From assembly GCA_003417655.1 (NCBI GenBank), contig QVMW01000006.1, positions 62,001 to 126,000 of the forward strand: 64,000 bases of DNA. The letters run 5' to 3'. The translations under genes were made by a program, and so were the position numbers. Of the stretch, positions 26,304 through 34,377 are shown in pieces. Within the stretch, counting starts at the first letter, position 1. Each line of letters starts with the position of its first letter. The notes below the pieces were generated by a model, which was given only the letters and a program-made list of their open reading frames with translations, had not been told where the DNA came from and did no database searches. This stretch comes from Rhodobacteraceae bacterium 63075. GTDB lineage: Bacteria; Pseudomonadota; Alphaproteobacteria; Rhodobacterales; Rhodobacteraceae.

Positions 26304-27299
26304 TTGAACGAGATTGCCGGCAAACCACATGAAAGGCTCGCGGCGCACCTGGAGAGCAGGATGCAGGCCGTCAACCGTCTGATCGCCGAGCGCATGGCCT
26401 CCGAACATGCCCCGCGCATCCCCGAGGTGACGGCGCATCTCGTCGAGGCCGGCGGCAAGCGCCTGCGCCCCATGCTCACGCTCGCGGCGGCGGAGCTTTG
26501 CGGCTATGACGGGCCCCATGACGTGCACCTGGCCGCGACGGTGGAATTCATCCACACGGCGACGCTGCTGCATGACGACGTGGTGGACGAAAGCGAAAAG
26601 CGCCGGGGACGGCCCACGGCAAACCTTCTGTGGGACAACAAGTCCTCCGTGCTGGTGGGCGATTATCTCTTCTCGCGCAGCTTTCAGCTCATGGTCGAGA
26701 CGGGCTCGCTGCGCGTGCTCGACATCCTGGCCAATGCCTCGGCGACCATCGCCGAGGGCGAGGTGCTTCAGCTCACCGCCGCGCAGCACCTGGCCACGAC
26801 AGAGGCGATCTACCTGCAGGTCGTGCGCGGCAAGACGGCGGCGCTGTTCTCGGCAGCGACGGAAGTGGGCGGCGTGATCGCCGGGGCGCCCGAAGAGCAG
26901 GTGCAGGCGCTCTTCGACTATGGCGACGCGCTCGGGATCGCCTTTCAGATCGCCGATGATCTGCTCGACTACCAGGGCGCGGCGAGCGCGACCGGCAAGA
27001 ACATCGGCGACGATTTCCGCGAACGCAAGCTGACGCTGCCGGTGATAAAGGCAGTCGCGCAGGCCGACGCCGGGGAGCGTGCCTTCTGGTCACGCGTGAT
27101 CGAGAAGGGCGACCAGCGCGAGGGCGATCTGGAACATGCGCTGAAGCTGCTGGCACGGCACGGCGCGCTCGATGCGGCGCGCGATGATGCGCTGGCCTGG
27201 GGCGACAAGGCGCAGGCCGCCGTGGCCAAGCTCCCCGACCACCCCCTGCGCGACCTGCTCGGCGATCTGGCCGAGTTCGTCGTCAGCCGGATAAGCTGA
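26304..27299 (+). CDS. Polyprenyl diphosphate synthase (decaprenyl-type, ubiquinone side chain)
   Basis: A 331-residue trans-isoprenyl diphosphate synthase. The first aspartate-rich motif is LLHDDVVDE and the second QIADDLLDYQG; GGKRLRPML binds the homoallylic substrate. Alphaproteobacterial relatives (DdsA/SdsA) make the C45-C50 tail of ubiquinone. The frame begins with TTG at 26304, preceded by GAAGG; the conserved KPHERLAAHLE segment starts only seven residues in, so no later ATG would keep it. Chain length cannot be read with certainty. Confidence 0.88.
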   Translation: MNEIAGKPHERLAAHLESRMQAVNRLIAERMASEHAPRIPEVTAHLVEAGGKRLRPMLTLAAAELCGYDGPHDVHLAATVEFIHTATLLHDDVVDESEKRRGRPTANLLWDNKSSVLVGDYLFSRSFQLMVETGSLRVLDILANASATIAEGEVLQLTAAQHLATTEAIYLQVVRGKTAALFSAATEVGGVIAGAPEEQVQALFDYGDALGIAFQIADDLLDYQGAASATGKNIGDDFRERKLTLPVIKAVAQADAGERAFWSRVIEKGDQREGDLEHALKLLARHGALDAARDDALAWGDKAQAAVAKLPDHPLRDLLGDLAEFVVSRIS

Positions 27300-27304
27300 G
27301 CGGG

Positions 27305-27402
27305 CAATTTTCTTTCAAAGAAAATTGGGCGGAAAATTCGAAATTTTCCGGACCAGAATTTTTGAAAAATTCTGGCGCGTCGCGCGGCGCAGGCGCGACG
27401 CG
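27305..27402. repeat. Four tandem hairpins between the polyprenyl synthase and luciferase-like genes
   Basis: Four perfect or near-perfect inverted repeats in a row: CAATTTTCTTT/AAAGAAAATTG at 27305-27327, GGAAAATTCGAAATTTTCC at 27331-27349, CCAGAATTTTTGAAAAATTCTGG at 27353-27375 (quoted arms CCAGAATTTTT and AAAAATTCTGG), and CGCGTCGCG/CGCGACGCG at 27376-27402. They lie between two convergent genes and most likely stop transcription from both sides. The AT-rich ones resemble the paired hairpins at 30723 and 41907. Confidence 0.8.
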
Positions 27403-27430
27403 GGACTTGATTGGCGACAACCCGTGGAGA

Positions 27431-28423
27431 TCAGCCTGCCTTCAGGTCCCGGAGGATGCTGCCGGCGATCTCGAAGGAGCGCAGCCTTGCCGCCGGGTCG
27501 TGGATCATCCCGGTGACCATCAGCTCGTCGGGCCTGTAGCGTGCGATAAGGGATTTGAGCCCGTCATGCACCGTCTCGGGCGCACCCGTCGCCGAGCAAC
27601 CGAGCGCATGATTGACCTGCGCAAGAACGGGCTCGGGCACATGCGCGGCGATATCCTCCACCGGCGCGGGCAGCTTGCCGGGCCGCCCGAGGCGCAGGTT
27701 GGCAAAGGCCAGCATCTGCGAGGAGCGCAGGACCCATGCCTCTTCGTCGCTCGGGGCCGCGCAGACACCGGCGGCCATCATCGCATAGGGCGCATCGAGA
27801 TGCTCGGAGGGGCGGAAGCCGCTCCGGTAGACATGGAGCGCCTCTTCGAGCATGTCGGGAGCGAAATGCGAGGCGAAGGCGTAAGGCAGGCCAAGCGCCG
27901 CCGCGAGCTGAGCGCCGTAGAGGGACGAGCCGAGAATCCAGATGGGCACATGCGTTCCCACGCCGGGAATCGCCCGGACCGGCGCGCCGGTGTCCGCGCC
28001 GAGATAGCCGATCAGTTCCTGCACATCCGCCGGGAAGCTGTCACCCTGCGCCATGTGGCGGCGCAGCGCGCGGGCGGTGGCCATGTCCGTGCCCGGCGCG
28101 CGGCCGAGGCCGAGGTCGATCCGGCCGGGAAAGAGCGTCTCCAGCGTGCCGAATTGCTCGGCGACCACCAGCGGCGCGTGGTTGGGCAGCATGATGCCCC
28201 CGGCCCCGACGCGGATATGCTCCGTCTCCCGGGCCACCTGCCCGATCAGAACGGCGGTCGCCGCGCTGGCGATCCCGGGCATGTTGTGATGTTCGGCCAG
28301 CCAGAAGCGGTGATAGCCCTCCCGCTCGGCCAGCCCTGCGAGGGCCAGCGTGTTGTGAAGGGCATCGGCGGCGCGGCTTCCTTCGGGGATGCCTGCGAGA
28401 TCGAGTAGGGAAAACTGTTGCAT
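27431..28423 (-). CDS. LLM-class flavin-dependent oxidoreductase
   Basis: A 330-residue luciferase-like TIM-barrel monooxygenase of the MsnO8/YhbW-like group. The start [16 protein letters not shown], the segment [16 protein letters not shown], and [14 protein letters not shown] are typical. It would use reduced FMN; its substrate is unknown. It lies downstream of nusB on the same strand after a 68-base gap, next to the riboflavin genes. Confidence 0.85.
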   Translation of the reverse strand: MQQFSLLDLAGIPEGSRAADALHNTLALAGLAEREGYHRFWLAEHHNMPGIASAATAVLIGQVARETEHIRVGAGGIMLPNHAPLVVAEQFGTLETLFPGRIDLGLGRAPGTDMATARALRRHMAQGDSFPADVQELIGYLGADTGAPVRAIPGVGTHVPIWILGSSLYGAQLAAALGLPYAFASHFAPDMLEEALHVYRSGFRPSEHLDAPYAMMAAGVCAAPSDEEAWVLRSSQMLAFANLRLGRPGKLPAPVEDIAAHVPEPVLAQVNHALGCSATGAPETVHDGLKSLIARYRPDELMVTGMIHDPAARLRSFEIAGSILRDLKAG

Positions 28424-28491
28424 GAAAGACAGTTAATGCGCCTGCCCGTGCTTTCCAAGAGCGCCCCTGCATGACACCGGCGCACACGGGC

Positions 28492-28959
28492 TCAGAAAGC
28501 CTCGGGCTTCATCTCGCGCGCCATGTGGTCGAGCACGGCATTGACGAAGCTCGGCTCCTTGCCCTCGGGGAAGAAGGCCTGCGCCATTTCGACGAATTCC
28601 GAGATCACCACCTTGGGCGGGGCCTCTCCATGGGCCATCTCGGCCCCGGCAGCCCGAAACAGCGCCCGCAGCGTCGGATCGATCCGCCCCAGCGGCCACC
28701 TGGCCACAAGCGCGCGGTCGGTCGCCTGGTCGATCGAGGACTGGTAGTTGACCGCATCCTCCACGAGCTTCTCGAAAAGCGCCTGATCGCCCTCGATCAT
28801 GTCACCTTCCTCGAAATGCTCTCCGAAGCGGTAATCCTCGAACTCGCGCATCACGGCCTCGGTCGTCTGGCCCGAATGCTCCATCTGGAAGAGCGCCTGC
28901 ACGGCATAAAGCCGCGCGGCCGATTTCATCTTGCGTTTCTGATTGCCTGAGAGCGTCAT
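28492..28959 (-). CDS. nusB: Transcription antitermination factor NusB
   Basis: A 155-residue all-helical protein that works with NusE/S10 in antitermination of rRNA operons. KSAARLYAVQALFQME at the N-terminus is the RNA-binding Arg-rich helix region, and the C-terminal SFVNAVLDHMAREM is typical. The ATG at 28959 overlaps the ribH stop by a few bases, the common ribH-nusB coupling. Confidence 0.92.
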   Translation of the reverse strand: MTLSGNQKRKMKSAARLYAVQALFQMEHSGQTTEAVMREFEDYRFGEHFEEGDMIEGDQALFEKLVEDAVNYQSSIDQATDRALVARWPLGRIDPTLRALFRAAGAEMAHGEAPPKVVISEFVEMAQAFFPEGKEPSFVNAVLDHMAREMKPEAF

Positions 28960-29507
28960 GCGGTGGGCGTGTCCTTGCTGTCCCCTGCCAGCAGAATGTC
29001 CTCGGGGTCCGGCTTGAAGCCGACATCGCCGCGCTGGCCGCCCCACTTACGAGCGAGCGCGACGAGATGCAAGGCCGCGGCAGCCGCGCCGCCGCCCTTG
29101 TTCATATCGCCCGGGTCGGCGCGCTCCTCGGCCTGCGCCATGTTCTCGACCGTGAGGATCCCGTTGCCGATGCAGAGCCCTTGCAGGCCCAGAAGCTGGA
29201 GCGCGCGGGAGCTGTCATTGCAGACCGTCTCGTAATGGGTCGTCGCGCCGCGGATCACGCAGCCGAGCGCGACATAGCCGTCAAAATTCGAAAGCCGCTC
29301 GGCCATCGCTATGGTCGTCGGAATTTCCAGCGCGCCGGGCACTTCGACGATCTCGAAGCTGCCGCCCACCGCCTCGATCTCGGCGCACGCGCCCGCGATC
29401 ATGTTGTCGGCGATCTCGCGATAATAAGGCGCGACCACCAGCAGGAGCTTCACCGGCCGGTCGAATTCGGGGCGCGGGAGCGTGTAGTGGGTTTGCGAAG
29501 AAGCCAT
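28956..29507 (-). CDS. ribH: 6,7-dimethyl-8-ribityllumazine synthase
   Basis: A 183-residue lumazine synthase that condenses 5-amino-6-ribitylamino-uracil with dihydroxybutanone phosphate. VEVPGALEIPTTIAMA and ALGCVIRGATTHYETV carry the substrate pocket, the latter with the catalytic His. It is slightly longer than average because of a C-terminal tail rich in charged residues. Three bases separate it from the ribBX stop. Confidence 0.94.
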   Translation of the reverse strand: MASSQTHYTLPRPEFDRPVKLLLVVAPYYREIADNMIAGACAEIEAVGGSFEIVEVPGALEIPTTIAMAERLSNFDGYVALGCVIRGATTHYETVCNDSSRALQLLGLQGLCIGNGILTVENMAQAEERADPGDMNKGGGAAAAALHLVALARKWGGQRGDVGFKPDPEDILLAGDSKDTPTA

Positions 29508-29510
29508 CCG

Positions 29511-30638
29511 TCAGTCCTCCGTGATGGGCCGCGTGCCGATGATCGACAGGCCATAGGCCTCGATGCCGAGATAGGTCGTCTGCGGCGAGTTCGTCAGCAG
29601 GACAAGCTCGCTCAGCCCCATGTTGGCGAGGATCTGGCTGCCCAGCCCGGTGCGCTTGATGATCCGGGGGCCGTCGTCACCTTCGCCAAAGTCGAGCCGG
29701 GGGTGCGGCTCGCGGAAGAGCACCACCGCGCCGCGCCCCTCTTGCGCAACGATGCGCATGGCGTTTTGCAGCTCGGTCGCGGGGCTCGGGCCGAGGCCAA
29801 GCACATCCTCGAGCTCGTTGAGCGCATGGGTGCGCACGAGGACCGGCTCGGGGCCGGAGAGATCGCCCTTGATGAGCGCGACATGTTCGGTGCCGCTGAT
29901 CTCGTCGGAGAAAACCCGCATCTCCCATGCGCCGCCGAACTCGGACTGCACTGTCTCGCGACGCAGCTCGCGCACGAGATTGTCATGCTTGTGGCGGTAG
30001 GCGATGAGGTCGGAAATCGTGCCGATCTTGAGGCCGTGCGCCTTGGAGAATTCGATCAGATCCGGCAGGCGCGCCATGGTCCCGTCTTCACGCATGATCT
30101 CGCAGATGACGCCTGCGGGGTTGAGCCCGGCGAGGCGCGAGATGTCCACGGCGGCCTCGGTATGGCCCGCGCGGACCAGCACGCCGCCGCGCCGCGCGCG
30201 CAGCGGGAAAACATGGCCCGGCGTGGCGATGGCCGCCTCGGTGTTCTGTTCGTTGATGGCGGTCGCGATGGTCAGCGCGCGGTCCGCGGCGGAGATGCCC
30301 GTGGTCACCCCCTCGCGCGCCTCGATGGAGACGGTGAAGGCCGTATCGTGGCGCGAGGAATTGTTCACCGCCATCATCGGCAGGCCGAGCCGGTCGATCC
30401 GCTCCGAAGTCATCGGCAGGCAGATCAGGCCGCGCCCATGCGTGGCCATGAAATTGACCGCCTGCGCATCGGCGAACTCGGCGGCGATGACGAGATCGCC
30501 CTCGTTCTCGCGGTCCTCGTGATCGACGAGGATATACATCTCGCCCGCCCGCGCGGCGGCGATGATCTCCTCGGTCGGGGAAATCGCGTCTTTCAGGCTC
30601 GCTTCCAGCGGGCCGGGCTTTGCATATGTATCACTCAT
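29511..30638 (-). CDS. ribB: 3,4-dihydroxy-2-butanone-4-phosphate synthase with degenerate GTP cyclohydrolase II domain (RibBX type)
   Basis: A 375-residue two-domain protein. The N-terminal DHBP synthase is complete: [33 protein letters not shown], and [11 protein letters not shown]. The C-terminal RibA-like domain has lost the zinc cysteines: where true cyclohydrolase II has SECLTGD and a CDCGxQ motif, this one reads [12 protein letters not shown] with no Cys cluster. This matches the RibBX variant known in proteobacteria, so GTP cyclohydrolase II activity must come from another gene. The start at 30638 is the first Met before the conserved [12 protein letters not shown]. Confidence 0.9.
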   Translation of the reverse strand: MSDTYAKPGPLEASLKDAISPTEEIIAAARAGEMYILVDHEDRENEGDLVIAAEFADAQAVNFMATHGRGLICLPMTSERIDRLGLPMMAVNNSSRHDTAFTVSIEAREGVTTGISAADRALTIATAINEQNTEAAIATPGHVFPLRARRGGVLVRAGHTEAAVDISRLAGLNPAGVICEIMREDGTMARLPDLIEFSKAHGLKIGTISDLIAYRHKHDNLVRELRRETVQSEFGGAWEMRVFSDEISGTEHVALIKGDLSGPEPVLVRTHALNELEDVLGLGPSPATELQNAMRIVAQEGRGAVVLFREPHPRLDFGEGDDGPRIIKRTGLGSQILANMGLSELVLLTNSPQTTYLGIEAYGLSIIGTRPITED

Positions 30639-30722
30639 GGCAGCCTTGCTCCTTGCGCCCTGCGGGTTAGCAGGGCGCTGCGCGGTTGACCAGAGCTTTG
30701 AACGCAACGTTTCGGCCGGGCC

Positions 30723-30766
30723 AAGAATTTTCGAAAATTCTTGTGCAAGCGATTTCGAAATCGCTT
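30723..30766. terminator. Paired TTCGAA-centred hairpins, copy 1
   Basis: AAGAATTTTCGAAAATTCTT (30723-30742) and AAGCGATTTCGAAATCGCTT (30747-30766) are two perfect 20-base palindromes four bases apart. They lie right after the stop of the MBL-fold gene on the minus strand. The same pair, same order and same spacing, occurs at 41907-41950. Confidence 0.85.
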
Positions 30767-30772
30767 CCCCGA

Positions 30773-31732
30773 TCAGAACTGCCAGAGCGCCGGGACGAAG
30801 CGGTAGGCCTCACCTTCGCGCATCACGTGCCCGACGCCCGGGAAGGGGAAGTGATAGCCCAGCAGGGCGACGCGCTCGGAGGCGGCCATGTCCAGAAGGC
30901 GCAGGCGCGTGGCGACCGTCTGCGGGCCATCGCTGTCGAAATTGTTGAACCACTCGGGATGGGCGAAATTCGTCCAGGCGTGGCTCATCGCATCGCCGAG
31001 CGCGAGCAGCGATTTGTCACCGCTGTCGAGCCGCACCGAGATATGCCCCGGCGTGTGACCCGGCGTGCTGACGAGGCTGACACCCGGGACGACCTCATGG
31101 CCCTCCCCAGCAAGGGTCCACTCCACGCCATCGGCCATGATCGAGTTCACCGCCCCGACAACGAATTGCTGCTCCTCGGGGCTGACGCGGTCCACCAGCC
31201 CATCCTGCCTCCAGTAATCATGCTCGGCCTCGCCCATGATATACTCGGCTTGCGGAAAGAGCGGCTCGTCGAAATCGTCACGAATACCCCAGATGTGATC
31301 GGGGTGCGCATGGGTGATGACGACGTGGGTGATCTCGTCGATGCCAACGCCCGCGGCGTCGAGATTCTCCACCAGCCGGCCCGTCGTGTCGAACCAGCGG
31401 TTGCCGGACCCGACATCGACGAGCACCTTGGCCTCGCCGGTCTCGATCAGCAGGTGATTGGTGTGCGAATAGCCCTGTTCGGGGTCGAGGTAATGGGCCT
31501 TGAGGAAGGATTCCACCTCCTCGCGCGCGGCGTTGACGCCAAGCCCGGTGGTCGGCATCGAGAAATAGCCATCCGAGAGGATCGTGAGCTTCACATCGCC
31601 GATGCTGAAGCGGAAATAGCCCGGGTTGTCGCCCTCGGGCGCGCCGAGCTGTGCGTGTGCCGGCAGCGCGAAGGCGGGCATCGCGGCGGCGACTTTCAGG
31701 ATGTCCCGGCGTGTCGGTCGGATCAGTGTCAT
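30773..31732 (-). CDS. Tat-exported MBL-fold metallo-hydrolase
   Basis: A 319-residue metallo-beta-lactamase-fold enzyme. The N-terminus RPTRRDILKVAAAMPAFALP is a twin-arginine signal, so it is probably folded with its metal and exported. THAHPDHIWG is the main metal motif; further ligands are His in STPGHTPGH and Asp in LALGDAMSHA, then a late His in GYHFPFPG. Substrate unknown. It sits between ribE and ribBX on the same strand but has no obvious link to riboflavin. Confidence 0.87.
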   Translation of the reverse strand: MTLIRPTRRDILKVAAAMPAFALPAHAQLGAPEGDNPGYFRFSIGDVKLTILSDGYFSMPTTGLGVNAAREEVESFLKAHYLDPEQGYSHTNHLLIETGEAKVLVDVGSGNRWFDTTGRLVENLDAAGVGIDEITHVVITHAHPDHIWGIRDDFDEPLFPQAEYIMGEAEHDYWRQDGLVDRVSPEEQQFVVGAVNSIMADGVEWTLAGEGHEVVPGVSLVSTPGHTPGHISVRLDSGDKSLLALGDAMSHAWTNFAHPEWFNNFDSDGPQTVATRLRLLDMAASERVALLGYHFPFPGVGHVMREGEAYRFVPALWQF

Positions 31733-31810
31733 TGCGTCTCTCCCCTTTTGGCGACAAGCCTAACAGCCGGGCCTCGAGACGCAATCACTTTCGTGAATGT
31801 GACAGGAGGC

Positions 31811-32398
31811 TCAGCCGAATTCCCGAAGCCGCGCGACATAGCGCGCCAGCGTGTCGATCTCGAGGTTGATCCTGTCACCCACCTGAACGAGGCCCCAGGT
31901 GGTGGCCTCCTTGGTGTGCGGGATGAAGTTGACGCCGAAGCGCCGGCCCTCCACCTCGTTGACGGTGAGCGATGTGCCATTGAGCGCGACCGAGCCCTTG
32001 GGCGCGACGAATTTCGCAAGCTCCTCGGGGGCCTCGAAGGTCACCCGCGTGCTGTCGCCCTCGACCTGCATCGCGGCGATGGTGGCGACACCGTCGACAT
32101 GGCCGGAAACGATATGCCCGCCAAGCTCGTCACCGACCTTGAGGGCGCGTTCGAGGTTGACCCGGCTGCCCTCTCGCCAATCGCCGATATTGGTCTTGGC
32201 GACGCTTTCGGCGCTGATCTCCACATCGAACCAGCCCTCGCCCAGCGCGATGGCCGTCAGGCACACGCCGTCGCAGGCGATCGAGGCGCCGATGTCGATC
32301 GTGGCGGTGTCATAGCCGGTGGCGATCCGCGCGCGCAGATCGCCGCGCTGCTCGAGCTCGGTGATCTCGCCGATATCCGTGATGATGCCTGTGAACAT
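31811..32398 (-). CDS. ribE: Riboflavin synthase, alpha subunit
   Basis: A 195-residue enzyme that dismutates two lumazines to riboflavin. It begins with the strictly conserved MFTGIITDIG and shows two homologous lumazine-binding halves, the second starting near LGGHIVSGHVDG. GGAG lies eight bases before the ATG. No FMN riboswitch (RFN element) is recognisable upstream. Confidence 0.93.
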   Translation of the reverse strand: MFTGIITDIGEITELEQRGDLRARIATGYDTATIDIGASIACDGVCLTAIALGEGWFDVEISAESVAKTNIGDWREGSRVNLERALKVGDELGGHIVSGHVDGVATIAAMQVEGDSTRVTFEAPEELAKFVAPKGSVALNGTSLTVNEVEGRRFGVNFIPHTKEATTWGLVQVGDRINLEIDTLARYVARLREFG

Positions 32399-32497
32399 GG
32401 TGCCGCTCCGGTGATTGCGCCTCACCGCATAGCGCGCGCGGGCGGCGGCTGCAAGAACGCGGTCGGCCATTCCGGCGCGCGGCGCCCGGCACGGGGC

Positions 32498-34138
32498 TCA
32501 GCGCAAGGCCTGCTCGCAGAGGGGCTTGTCGTTTTTGGCATGGCGTATGAGGAGCCGCGCGACCCTGCCTGACTTCATGACGATTTGCCGCGCCGGGGCG
32601 GGGCCCGCCTCCCCCGCCCACAAATGCGGGAAGAGCTCCCTGATCTCGGCCTGCGCCTCCGGCGGCAGGGCCTTTCTGGCTTCGGGGCCGACATGGAGGC
32701 TCTCCGTCGGTGCGCCATTCGCGTAGATGATCTGATGATCGTCAAACAGGATATGGAAATAGTCCACGCCGCCCGGCACCTCCTCCAGAACGGCGACGCC
32801 CTGATGCCCCAGCAGTTTCCGCGCCGCCACCAGCACTTGCGTCGAGCCGAACATGCGTCGGGCAATCTTCGAGCTGAGCAACATCCTGTGCTGCGGCGAG
32901 ACGACAAGCTCGCGGCGCGGCAGGCCCGGCGCGAGCGCCCCGGCCGCGATCCTGATCGGGCGAAGGTGCGGCGCGGCGTCGAGCTCGGCGGGCGACAGCC
33001 GGCGCGCGCCGACCCAGCCGACCGGCTGCGGCCCGTTATCCAGCGTCAGGACCATGTCGCCCGCCTGCAGGCGCTCGACAGCGACCGGCCCGTCCGGCGT
33101 TTCGATCAGCGTGCCCGCGGCGAAACACGGCGCGGTGGTGGTCAGGTTCACGAGGCCGATATCGGTGTTCCCCTCCTCGTCCTCGACCGTGTAGGTGAAG
33201 GTGTTGGTGCCAAGGTCGTCATCGGGATCGGCGAGCACCATGCCGGTTTCCGTCAGGGTGATCTGCTCACCGGTCGCCAGCGTGACCGTATCCCCGACAG
33301 TGACGGGCTGGCCGTTGATCTCGGTGATGGTCAGGGTGCTGCCGGTGGCGCTGACATCGTTGGCAAGCAGGTCGAATTCCTCGGTGCCGCCGCTGCGCAC
33401 GTCCACATCGTCATCCCCGGCGACAAGCGCGGTCTGCACCGAGTCTCCGGCGATCAGAAGGTTGCTGTCCAAAGCGCCGTCGCCGCCATCCGCGATACCG
33501 ATGCTTATGGTGTTTTCCTCTCCCGGATTGACCGGAGCCTTGAGCGTCAGCGTAACGGTGAACCCGTCCATCTCGGTGTTGTATTGCTCTGCATCCGCAG
33601 GGTTGTCGACATAGAGGTTCTCGTTGCTCTGGTCATTGATTTCGTCGATCGAGATATTGCCGCTGCCGACTTGAAGCTCGGCAGGCTCGCCGTTCACCCA
33701 GATGCCAACGGCGTCATTGAAGCCGGAATTCGTGTATTCGAGATATTCCTCGGAGGAGAACACCACCTGCATGGACAGGGTGCTGCCATCGGGGATGAAG
33801 GTGGCGTCGAAAATGGCCGCGTCGAAGGTCGTCTGGCCTGAGATCGCGTTCAGGCCGGCATCGCCCGCGAGGCCATGGTTGGTGGAGGTGCCGGCGGAGG
33901 CGTTCGCATCGCCCGAGCTGTTGGTGATGCCGGTGGCGTTGCCGGTGGACAGGATCACGCCGGTATCCGACGGCGTCACCCCCGGGGCCGTGCTGTCGCC
34001 ATCCGAATAGGTGCCGGAGGCGGCGTCACTGCCGGTGTAGCTGGCCGAAACGATCTCGATGCCGCTGCCGAACATCTCGGCGGCCATGTCATCGGCGCTG
34101 GCAGAGGTATCGACGGGCAGTTCCGATGCGGTGGGCAT
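32498..34138 (-). CDS. Choice-of-anchor / Hint-domain surface protein
   Basis: A 546-residue acidic protein. Residues about 1-235 form a choice-of-anchor-L-like region (IFDATFIPDGSTLSMQVVFS, then EYLEYTNSGFNDAVGIW). A short Ig/cadherin-like segment follows (EEFDLLANDVSATGSTLTI). The C-terminal 200 residues are a Hint (hedgehog/intein) domain beginning APCFAAGTLIETPDGPV, whose Cys could drive self-cleavage, with VSPQHRMLL as the Hint block with His. There is no classical signal peptide; relatives in Rhodobacterales are thought to be secreted by type I systems. AAGGAG precedes the ATG. It is divergent from kpsS. Confidence 0.82.
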   Translation of the reverse strand: MPTASELPVDTSASADDMAAEMFGSGIEIVSASYTGSDAASGTYSDGDSTAPGVTPSDTGVILSTGNATGITNSSGDANASAGTSTNHGLAGDAGLNAISGQTTFDAAIFDATFIPDGSTLSMQVVFSSEEYLEYTNSGFNDAVGIWVNGEPAELQVGSGNISIDEINDQSNENLYVDNPADAEQYNTEMDGFTVTLTLKAPVNPGEENTISIGIADGGDGALDSNLLIAGDSVQTALVAGDDDVDVRSGGTEEFDLLANDVSATGSTLTITEINGQPVTVGDTVTLATGEQITLTETGMVLADPDDDLGTNTFTYTVEDEEGNTDIGLVNLTTTAPCFAAGTLIETPDGPVAVERLQAGDMVLTLDNGPQPVGWVGARRLSPAELDAAPHLRPIRIAAGALAPGLPRRELVVSPQHRMLLSSKIARRMFGSTQVLVAARKLLGHQGVAVLEEVPGGVDYFHILFDDHQIIYANGAPTESLHVGPEARKALPPEAQAEIRELFPHLWAGEAGPAPARQIVMKSGRVARLLIRHAKNDKPLCEQALR

Positions 34139-34377
34139 GCGGGCTCCTTTTCGCAAGTTGCGTCCGGGGCCCGACGATAGGCGACAAATGTTAGGATGCG
34201 GTTTTCCCCGACGCCTTTGTGCGGGAAAGTGTTTAAAACTCGAGCGACGCCGCGCCCCGCCCGGTCTTTGGCCCGGCAACAAGAAAAGGCTGGCGAAGCG
34301 CCCGCACCTTACCATATTTTCAACATAAACCGGAGATAACAGAGCGAGGCAATCCGATCCCGAATTCTGCGAGATAC

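Noticed and set aside
32399-32497. FMN riboswitch before ribE
   Set aside because: None of the conserved RFN blocks is visible before ribE; the gaps before ribD, ribBX and ribH are too short or lack the pattern.
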